13,549 bases of DNA from Mageeibacillus sp. UBA1257. GTDB lineage: Bacteria; Bacillota; Clostridia; UBA1212; UBA1257. The stretch's first letter is position 1, and every line of letters begins with the position of its first letter. Below the pieces are notes generated by a model. That model ran no database searches. It worked only from the letters and a program-made list of their open reading frames with translations, and had not been told where the DNA came from. The DNA lies in contig DBVT01000023.1 in the NCBI GenBank assembly GCA_002308775.1, forward strand, positions 1 to 13,549, written 5' to 3'. A program made the translations under genes and the position numbers. Shown here piece after piece: positions 7,230 to 13,549 of this stretch.

Positions 7230-7258
7230 ATTATACACCGAAAGTTGCTTTTATGCAA
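7230..7258 (-). promoter_or_regulatory. Promoter of rnj
   Basis: An exact TATAAT (7230-7235) has 17 bp between it and TTGCAT (7253-7258), which matches the -35 consensus only in TTG. Predicted start is near 7223, giving a leader of about 160 nt. An inverted repeat GTTGC-6-GCAAC (7244-7259) overlaps the -35 and could be a small operator or a remnant terminator of the upstream operon. Confidence 0.65.
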
Positions 7259-7305
7259 CCTTTTTATGCGGCAGATTGTTAACTATTTTGAAGATAAGTT
7301 TTGCT

Positions 7306-8211
7306 TTAAATCTTTATCTGCGTCACTACGATACCTGCGACGCACAAAATGAGGGAGATCACGTTTTTGACGGTGATCTTGATGTCCTTGTAATAGATTA
7401 CAGACATAAGCCAGCCGATAGTTATAAGGCTGCCGGCGCAGACGGGATAGACTATCGCGGACGAGACGCCGTGAGATATAGCCATCATCTGGAACAGATT
7501 GCCTCCGGCGGTCCCCGCTCCGGCTATCAGTCCGAAAAGTAAAACGATCGGCAGATTTTTACCGGTGTAAAGCGTCTTGAAAGTTGTCTTCGGCGGTCTT
7601 GCGAAAAGCGCTGTTATCAGACAGATGACTCCCGCGAAAGCGTAACCCCAGATCAGATAATTCTTCATGTCTATGGTTTCCGATACATCGCCTTTGTTGA
7701 ACTCTGCGACGATCCTTTTTACTATCGAGAGGCCGCCGTTGCAGATCAGGCTTCCGAGTGCCGCGAGGAACCATATTACTTTGTTCGGATTCTCTTTCCT
7801 TTCGCTTTTCGAGGGCATAGAAAGGAAAATTACGGCCAGCATACACGCCATTCCGATGCCTGTGAGTATCGTAACCTTGTCATTGTACACGAATATTCCG
7901 TAAAGGGCCGAGAGGAACAGCCCGAGATTGATCATCATCGTCGAGTCGCCCAAGGTGCCCGTTTTTATCGCCATAAGGTGCAGGAACATCGTGGAAAGGT
8001 AGAGCATTCCGAAGGCCAGAGACAGTAAAATAAACCTTGGTTCAGGCACCGCAAACGCGCCTGTGCAGAGCATTACGATGCTGGCCCAGAAAACTATCGA
8101 AAAGTCCTGGATAAGCGTCGAGCCTTTGAGCGTTCCGAAACGCCTGCCCATCTCCTTGTTCGGGATATTCATTGCGGAATGTGACAATATCGAGAAAAAA
8201 ATGAAGATCAT
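7306..8211 (-). CDS. DMT-superfamily (EamA-like) membrane transporter
   Basis: An integral membrane protein of 301 residues with about ten hydrophobic segments (roughly 1-16, 37-54, 58-80, 88-109, 114-132, 144-164, 186-205, 219-243, 250-273, 280-298), the size and layout of drug/metabolite transporters that move small metabolites across the cytoplasmic membrane. Two halves are visible, separated by a basic loop at about 133-144 (SKSERKENPNK). The ATG at 8211 is fixed by a TAA codon directly before it in frame, with AGAGG 7 nt upstream; the first membrane segment therefore begins almost at residue 1 and is short. It follows the GH2 gene by 45 nt and is probably the last gene of the carbohydrate operon, so it may import or export a sugar or sugar-acid product. 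Substrate cannot be predicted from sequence. Confidence 0.75.
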   Translation of the reverse strand: MIFIFFSILSHSAMNIPNKEMGRRFGTLKGSTLIQDFSIVFWASIVMLCTGAFAVPEPRFILLSLAFGMLYLSTMFLHLMAIKTGTLGDSTMMINLGLFLSALYGIFVYNDKVTILTGIGMACMLAVIFLSMPSKSERKENPNKVIWFLAALGSLICNGGLSIVKRIVAEFNKGDVSETIDMKNYLIWGYAFAGVICLITALFARPPKTTFKTLYTGKNLPIVLLFGLIAGAGTAGGNLFQMMAISHGVSSAIVYPVCAGSLITIGWLMSVIYYKDIKITVKNVISLILCVAGIVVTQIKI

Positions 8212-8256
8212 TTATGTGCCTCTTTTACGCGAATAATTGTTTGTCTGCTTTATTAT

Positions 8257-11019
8257 TCAGCTGTTCAGAGCTTTCGCAGAGAACTTGTCTGTTCTCATTT
8301 TACGTTTGCCTTTTTTGACCGGTTTTCCTTTTACTCTGATGCTTTGACCGGGAAGGAGCGTGAAATAGTTTTTGTCCAGCGCGAAAATATAATCCGGATC
8401 GTCATACGAAATCTTCGTGAAGATCGCAGGGACATCAGATACATTTTTGACTGAAATTTCGACTTCGCCGCTGTCTTCCGTCACTTCCGTCCTCTTTCGC
8501 AGCGAGGCTTTGGGAGAATTTAAGAGCTGGTCGATCATCCAGGGACCTTTGTCGAAATACAGATTCTCCTTCGGACCGCTTCTGAATTCATCCCTCGCCT
8601 TTTTGCTCGCAAACGCGGAGATCACCTTGGGCGTATACAGGCACTGCGAGATGGCCCTGCCGCCTTTTTCGAGTTCTACTAAAGCGAAGAAGAATTTGTC
8701 CGTAAAATCTTCGGGAATGTCAAAATCGCCGCTCAGAAGCATATTTTCGTGCCATTTTTCTTCTTTTTCGTATACTTTTTCGAGTTTCGGAGAGAAGATC
8801 ATCACTTTCAAAACGGCTCCCGAAGGGATGTTTTTTATGCTGTTTTTGATAATCTGCGCTTTGTATTCAAGCCGCTCGCACGGACCGAACGTGACCTGCG
8901 AGAGCTCCATCATCACAGCGTTATCGGAGAATGCGTTCTGCACAGCGTAATACTGAATGAGCGGCCTTCCGTATCCGTCCGAGATCTGTATTCCTATCGT
9001 CGGCCACGGTCTTTTGTATACCCACGGAAAAGCTCCCGTCGTGACAGGATAATTGCTTCTCATCGCCTGCAGCATAAACGTGTAATATTCCGCCGATGCA
9101 AACTGAGTCGCGAGGGATATTTTCTCAACAGTCGTATTTTTAAGATCTGTGAGCTGCGACGCTCTTGAAAGCATTCTGGGCACTCTGGAAGGTATGAATT
9201 CGCTGAAATGATTGAGCAGACCCGGATCGGCGCCGAGATTCTCCGGGCTCGAAAGATCGAGCTTTTCACTCAGTATTTTACCTGTGACGACTTCGCGCAG
9301 AGTCTCTATAGAAGGAAAACTGTGTATGCCTGATTCTCCCAGGAAAGGCAGATCCTTGAAGAGTTTGCCGAACCAGACAGGCTCCATGTCGTTGTACACG
9401 TGGGCGCTGCCCATGTCGAGCGCCGCCTGGTGAAAGATCCTCGCGGGATCGAGCAGCTTCGCAAGCCTGGCGACAGTCAGGATGGCCATGGCATTGCCCT
9501 CTGTATACGGATTTATCTCATTGCCTCCGCAATGAAGCGCAAGAGACGGATGCTTTCTCATTCTGTAGATATTGAGCGCCTCCTGGCTTTCCAGAACGTC
9601 CATCGGCCATCCTTTTGTCGATACCGTATTCGCCGGAAAGTGATCCTGCCACACCATAAGCCCGAGTTCGTCGCATGTGTCGTAAAATGCCTCAGTCTCC
9701 GGCATCCCTCCGCCCGACCAGACTCTGACCATATTGACTCCCTGATTTTTAATAAGTTCGAGGTTCATCCTGTATTTTTCAGGCGAGATATCATAGAGGA
9801 AATCGATCGGCGTCCAGTTCATGCCTTTTATGAATTCCTTTTTGCCGTTGATCACGAACTGCCAGTCGTTCCAGGACGACCTGAATTTTCTCCCCTCCGC
9901 AGGCTCCGCTGCGATAGTCCGGATGCCCAGATTGAGGCTCTGAGTGTCGCACACTTTTCCTTCGTGCAGAAGATCTACCCGCGCTTTGTAAACGCTCGCT
10001 TTTTCTCTGCTCATCGGATCCCATATTTTCGGGTCCCTGATCTCTATGTCCCTTTCGTAAAACTGGCTTTCGGGGTATTTGTTCCCCACAAATGATGAAG
10101 CGTCGAGAAGTTTCACGACCTCCTCCGATCTGAAAACTTCTTCCCCGCTCTTCGGATCTTCTATTGAGACCCTCACTGTCACATAATCTTCTCTGTATTT
10201 CGCAGAAAGTCCTCCGAGAGGTGTCAGATCGAACGTGCTCGCATGCTTTCCGTAAAATTCGTGCAGTTCAGGCGCCTGTCCGTCGCAGATCTCCGCCTCC
10301 AGCCTGACAGTGGCATTTTTACCGTCTTTCGATACGCTTTTTGTCGTAAAATACGGCCTGGCTATGTGATATTTGTCCAGATATTCGATCCTTATATCGT
10401 TCCAGATCCCTACGATCGTAAAATCTCCGTTACTCGTGGCAGAGTCGTGCATTATATTCCACGGCACGATCTCCCTGTTGATGCCCTCATTGTTCCAGAA
10501 ACTCCTCGTTTCCTTAGTTCCGTAATTCGCCGCGAGGACTTCGACGACGATCTCGTTTTCCTCTCCGAACCTGATAAAGTCGGTGATCTCCGCGTTCGGT
10601 CCGGCGAACATTCCCTCGTGGCATACGACGGGCTCTCCGTTTATCCAGACCTTGCAGTAATAAGCTATCCCGTCTGCGCAAAGATATGCTTTTTTGCCCT
10701 TTTTCGATCCGTCTGCGTAAAATTTTCTTCCGTAGTACCAGACCTTTTCGTCCAGTTTGTTGTACAGCCTGCTGTTTGAATCCACATACGGATGAGGCAA
10801 AAGACCTGCCTCGTACATGTTCATATACATGGATGAGGGCAAAGTCGCTTTGTATTTCAGATTTCTCAAACTCGGCCTTTTGGAAGGAATATCGTCAAAA
10901 TAATCGAATTTCCACTCGCCGTTTAAATATTGCGCGTCCTCTCTTCTGTCTACATAACAGACGTTCAGATCGTCCTTGCCTTTGAATTCTCCCTCCGCCA
11001 CGGGTATGAAATCTGCCAT
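8257..11019 (-). CDS. Glycoside hydrolase family 2, beta-mannosidase / exo-glucosaminidase-like
   Basis: A 920-residue retaining glycosidase with the GH2 layout: jelly-roll sugar-binding domain (about 30-210), immunoglobulin-like domain (about 215-370), TIM barrel (about 380-700) and C-terminal beta domains, including one near 840-905 (VKNVSDVPAIF, YFTLLPGQS) like the late domain of beta-mannosidases and exo-glucosaminidases. Barrel motifs are KGMNWTPIDF (398-407), MVRVWSGGG (430-438), MVWQDHFPAN (455-464), HCGGNE with predicted acid/base Glu501, LGESG with predicted nucleophile Glu562, and RPWPTIGIQISDGYGRPLIQYY. There is no signal peptide, so it acts in the cytoplasm on an imported substrate. 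AAGAAGG in the last codons of the preceding gene serves as its ribosome site; the gap is 2 nt. GH2 membership is firm; specificity (mannoside, glucosaminide, galactoside, glucuronide) is open. Confidence 0.85.
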   Translation of the reverse strand: MADFIPVAEGEFKGKDDLNVCYVDRREDAQYLNGEWKFDYFDDIPSKRPSLRNLKYKATLPSSMYMNMYEAGLLPHPYVDSNSRLYNKLDEKVWYYGRKFYADGSKKGKKAYLCADGIAYYCKVWINGEPVVCHEGMFAGPNAEITDFIRFGEENEIVVEVLAANYGTKETRSFWNNEGINREIVPWNIMHDSATSNGDFTIVGIWNDIRIEYLDKYHIARPYFTTKSVSKDGKNATVRLEAEICDGQAPELHEFYGKHASTFDLTPLGGLSAKYREDYVTVRVSIEDPKSGEEVFRSEEVVKLLDASSFVGNKYPESQFYERDIEIRDPKIWDPMSREKASVYKARVDLLHEGKVCDTQSLNLGIRTIAAEPAEGRKFRSSWNDWQFVINGKKEFIKGMNWTPIDFLYDISPEKYRMNLELIKNQGVNMVRVWSGGGMPETEAFYDTCDELGLMVWQDHFPANTVSTKGWPMDVLESQEALNIYRMRKHPSLALHCGGNEINPYTEGNAMAILTVARLAKLLDPARIFHQAALDMGSAHVYNDMEPVWFGKLFKDLPFLGESGIHSFPSIETLREVVTGKILSEKLDLSSPENLGADPGLLNHFSEFIPSRVPRMLSRASQLTDLKNTTVEKISLATQFASAEYYTFMLQAMRSNYPVTTGAFPWVYKRPWPTIGIQISDGYGRPLIQYYAVQNAFSDNAVMMELSQVTFGPCERLEYKAQIIKNSIKNIPSGAVLKVMIFSPKLEKVYEKEEKWHENMLLSGDFDIPEDFTDKFFFALVELEKGGRAISQCLYTPKVISAFASKKARDEFRSGPKENLYFDKGPWMIDQLLNSPKASLRKRTEVTEDSGEVEISVKNVSDVPAIFTKISYDDPDYIFALDKNYFTLLPGQSIRVKGKPVKKGKRKMRTDKFSAKALNS

Positions 11020-11021
11020 TT

Positions 11022-12557
11022 TTACCTTCTTTCGGGGATCAGAGCGACAGGCGCATCTTTGTCGATCCTCTTTATCACAAATACTTTTCCGTCCTTTTTC
11101 GAAGTCTTCGCATTCTGCGCTCTGAGGAAATATTTCGCGCCGTTGTATTCGTATTCGATGCCCTCTCCGCCTTTTGCGACTTTCATTTTCGCTTTCGCGT
11201 CAAACGGATCGTATACGAGCCTGTCGGTGTCTACCTCGATCTTGTCTTCGGAAAACTTCACTACCGTCCTGTCTTTCAATTTGATCTTAAGCTTCGTTTT
11301 ACCCGATCTTGATACAGTGAAAGGCTCGACGCATTCGTCGATCGTCATCCCGGCGTCCATTTCCTTCTCTGCCCACGTGACTGTATCGACTATCGGCAGG
11401 TTCTCGTAAACAGCGTAAAATGTCTTGCAGGGCTTCTCGATATAATGGTCCGGAACTTTCTCGTCAAACAGGTAAAATGACCTGAAAAACAGTTTTTTGC
11501 CATGTCTGAATATGTTCGCGGTGTAATTTTGGCTGTCGTAATAGACGGACTGGATGTCCTCACTGTCCCAGTTGTCCAAGGCTGCAACGCAGGTCGCGGG
11601 AGTCTTTTTCGGATAGCGCTCCTTGAACGCGCGGCCGGCGTCTTTCATTTTAAGATATTTGATGTTTTCATGTTTGTCGAGCTTTGAAAGCTGCATTTTT
11701 AAAGGTGTGACGAGGTCCGAAAGGCCGAAACTGTTCTCCTGACCGAGCTGCGCGTATGAAAAACCGAGGTCTTCGTTCTCGTAATACGTATTGAAATACC
11801 ACTCGGCCATTTTCTCGTCCTTACCCGCGTCCCAGACGGCTTCGAGAGTCCAGCAGACGTGCCCTTCCTTCTCAGGCGAGCCGTATTTCGGACCGTCGTA
11901 GTTGTGTATCGGATCAGGTCCCAACAGTCTGAAAACGGGCGTATTTATCCTGTATTTCGCGGATTGCGCAGGCGTGAACATATTGTTTTTCGACGGATAA
12001 TATGCCTGGTTAAAATACCCTCCGACGAGCGTGTATGCGTCAGTATTCGTCTGGTCGCGGCAGATGCAGAACGCGTCGATATCGTAATGCTCCGTCAAAT
12101 AATTTACCGTATGCGTGTCTATGAGCCAGCTTCCGACTGTTCTCGGATATTCTCCGAAACGCTCCTTGAATTTTCTCATTGCCTCGTCGATCAGCATCTC
12201 CCTTTCATTCGTCTTGTAAGCCATGGAAAAACCGGGGATGATATGCCAGTCCCACTTCCAGCCGTATTCGCTTCTGTATTCGAGTCCGACTTTCGAAGTG
12301 AGCGGCTCCACTATCTCAAACCACAGTCCGACCTCCGTCTGCTTCGTCGCTTTTTTATTAAAAAGTTCGATGTATCTGTCGTCGCAGAGCGTATCGTACT
12401 GCAGTAAAAACGTGTGGTCCTTGCCCGATCTTACGCAGAACTCGAGCTGCTTCCTCGTCGTATCGAAAAGCACCTTGTCGTTTTCCGCGTCGCGCGGCTC
12501 GCACTGGCGCACGAAATTCATTATCGTCGCAACTTTCAATCTTTCACCGTTTGACAT
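11022..12557 (-). CDS. Uncharacterised protein, possible polysaccharide-deacetylase-like barrel
   Basis: A 511-residue soluble protein with no signal peptide and no family I can name with certainty. The first 250-300 residues read like a (beta/alpha) barrel of the NodB/glycoside hydrolase-deacetylase type: FLLQYDTL (50-57), GLWFEIVEP (77-85), WDWHIIPGFSMAY (102-114), VGSWLIDTHTVNYL (141-154), CRDQTNTDAYTLVGGYFNQA (166-185) and GPDPIHNYDG (213-222). Glu81, His105, Asp147 and His149 are candidate catalytic or metal residues. Residues from about 330 to the end look beta rich, with many short basic and hydrophobic strands, suggesting a second beta-sandwich domain. The ATG at 12557 has GGAG about 6 nt upstream. 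It lies between a sugar oxidoreductase and a GH2 glycosidase and is coupled to the latter, so a role on the same glycan, by hydrolysis or deacetylation, is a reasonable inference only. Confidence 0.7.
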   Translation of the reverse strand: MSNGERLKVATIMNFVRQCEPRDAENDKVLFDTTRKQLEFCVRSGKDHTFLLQYDTLCDDRYIELFNKKATKQTEVGLWFEIVEPLTSKVGLEYRSEYGWKWDWHIIPGFSMAYKTNEREMLIDEAMRKFKERFGEYPRTVGSWLIDTHTVNYLTEHYDIDAFCICRDQTNTDAYTLVGGYFNQAYYPSKNNMFTPAQSAKYRINTPVFRLLGPDPIHNYDGPKYGSPEKEGHVCWTLEAVWDAGKDEKMAEWYFNTYYENEDLGFSYAQLGQENSFGLSDLVTPLKMQLSKLDKHENIKYLKMKDAGRAFKERYPKKTPATCVAALDNWDSEDIQSVYYDSQNYTANIFRHGKKLFFRSFYLFDEKVPDHYIEKPCKTFYAVYENLPIVDTVTWAEKEMDAGMTIDECVEPFTVSRSGKTKLKIKLKDRTVVKFSEDKIEVDTDRLVYDPFDAKAKMKVAKGGEGIEYEYNGAKYFLRAQNAKTSKKDGKVFVIKRIDKDAPVALIPERR

Positions 12558-12604
12558 ATTTTTCTCCTATTCAGCCAAATATTGTCACTTTTTGACGCTC
12601 TTTA

Positions 12605-13549
12605 TCACTTTATCAGCACTTCGTGGCCGGTCCTCGCGGATTCGTATATCGCCGTCAGTATCTTCATCAGGATGACACCGTCCTCGGCGGGAGCAATGCA
12701 TTTTGTGCCGTTTACAATGCAGTCGACAAAATGGTCGATCTCCTTTTCGAACAGACCCTCAAATCCAAGCGCAGTCGGCATGTCAAGCTGAACATCGGCG
12801 AGATAACCGTTCATGACGGTATACATTTTAAGATCGGGGCTTAGAGACGCTCCGGCTTTCGTTCCGAGCAGGTTGATCGTGCCTTCTCCGGGCAGATTCT
12901 GGTCAAACGACGCCTCTATCGATACGGTAAAACCGTTATCGAATCTGATCAAAGCCGTTGCGAAATCCTCTACGTCAGACGTATTTCCGGCATCAGCCGC
13001 GAGCCACGAACCGGGTGCCATTTTTACGTCCGGCCTGTTGCCGAGCTTATCGAATGTCACCCCGTAAACGGACACGGGTCTCGGACATCCCGCGAGATAT
13101 CTTACAAGGTCTATGACATGCACTCCGAGGTCTATCAGCGGGCCGCCTCCCGATCTCTTTTTGTCGCTGAACCAGCCTCCCGGACAGCCGTGCCGTCTCG
13201 TATACATCGCTCTGGCGTAATATATGTCGCCGAAAAAGCCGCTGTCGATAAAATCTTTTACTATTTCGCAGTCGTTTCCGAACCTTCTTACAAAACCGAT
13301 CTCGAGCAACTTGCCGCTCTCCTCCGCCGCCTTCTGCATCGCTTCCGCCTCTTCGGCATTCATAGCCATCGGCTTCTCGCATAAGACATGCTTTCCCGCT
13401 TTCAGCGCCGCTATCGTGCATTCTGCATGCGCGCAGTTCCACGTGCACACGCTCACAGCGTCGATCTCTTTGAGCTTCAGCATCTCGTTTTTATCTGTAA
13501 AAAGCCTCGTTATGCCGTATTTTTCACCTTTTTCTTTCAGTCTCTGTTC
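12605..13549 (-). CDS. Gfo/Idh/MocA-family oxidoreductase, 5' partial (runs off the right edge)
   Basis: NAD(P)-dependent sugar or sugar-derivative dehydrogenase; 314 residues are visible and the frame is open to the window edge, so the N-terminal GxGxxG nucleotide-binding loop (about 40-50 residues) is missing. The visible part starts within the Rossmann fold (EKYGITRLFTDKNEM, then EIDAVSVCT), followed by the HVLCEKPMAMNAEEAE block with the cofactor/catalytic Lys of EKP, and GGGPLIDLGVHVIDLVRYL with the conserved Asp and His of the C-terminal alpha/beta substrate domain. The C-terminal stretch DHFVDCIVNG is typical of the family. An internal ATG at 13483 is too late to be the start. It precedes the uncharacterised barrel protein by 47 nt and heads the visible part of the carbohydrate operon. 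Family members include inositol, glucose and glycoside 3-dehydrogenases; the substrate here is unknown. Confidence 0.9.
   Translation of the reverse strand, partial: EQRLKEKGEKYGITRLFTDKNEMLKLKEIDAVSVCTWNCAHAECTIAALKAGKHVLCEKPMAMNAEEAEAMQKAAEESGKLLEIGFVRRFGNDCEIVKDFIDSGFFGDIYYARAMYTRRHGCPGGWFSDKKRSGGGPLIDLGVHVIDLVRYLAGCPRPVSVYGVTFDKLGNRPDVKMAPGSWLAADAGNTSDVEDFATALIRFDNGFTVSIEASFDQNLPGEGTINLLGTKAGASLSPDLKMYTVMNGYLADVQLDMPTALGFEGLFEKEIDHFVDCIVNGTKCIAPAEDGVILMKILTAIYESARTGHEVLIK

Noticed and set aside
13481..13483. Internal ATG of the oxidoreductase as a true start
   Set aside because: The in-frame codons upstream encode normal Rossmann-fold sequence up to the window edge, so the gene is simply cut by the window.
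1..13549. Mobile elements, CRISPR arrays, tRNA genes
   Set aside because: No transposase or integrase, no regularly spaced repeats and no cloverleaf-like tRNA sequence were seen on either strand.

Overview
The window carries nine protein genes, all reading on the minus strand. Seven are complete. One runs off the left edge (its 3' end is missing) and one runs off the right edge (its 5' end is missing). Intergenic gaps are short. Shine-Dalgarno sequences are purine rich, at least two upstream regions have exact TATAAT -10 boxes, and there is an RNase J and a long-form cofactor-independent phosphoglycerate mutase. Together these suggest a Gram-positive-type anaerobe, most likely a clostridial member of the Bacillota of about 45-50% GC. 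The taxonomy is inference; there is no rRNA or marker gene here to settle it.

Following transcription from the right edge leftwards, the first unit (13549-7306) is a probable four-gene operon of carbohydrate character. It holds a Gfo/Idh/MocA sugar oxidoreductase (5' partial), an uncharacterised protein resembling the polysaccharide-deacetylase type of barrel, a large cytoplasmic GH2 glycosidase of the beta-mannosidase / exo-glucosaminidase type, and a DMT-type membrane transporter. The middle two genes are separated by only 2 nt and look translationally coupled. The enzymes probably process one imported glycoside or oligosaccharide inside the cell; the substrate cannot be read from sequence.

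The middle part (7258-3477) holds two housekeeping genes. The first is rnj (RNase J), with its own promoter, a leader of about 160 nt containing a possible 49-codon upstream ORF, and a clear intrinsic terminator. The second is gpmI (phosphoglycerate mutase), with its own -10 box and a 13-bp perfect hairpin terminator.

The left part (3472-1) is a branched-chain amino-acid operon: a near-consensus promoter, then ilvB, ilvN and cimA. It makes acetolactate/acetohydroxybutyrate and, through citramalate, 2-oxobutyrate from pyruvate, so isoleucine synthesis need not start from threonine. The predicted leader is only about 18 nt, leaving no room for a T-box or attenuator. Two oddities stand out. IlvB lacks the tryptophan that normally sets 2-ketobutyrate preference. 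Inside cimA, base composition and codon use switch abruptly near position 505-535, from about half GC to about two thirds GC, while the reading frame stays open. That break is either an assembly chimera or an intragenic recombination junction.

No tRNA, rRNA, CRISPR array, transposase, integrase or insertion sequence was seen.
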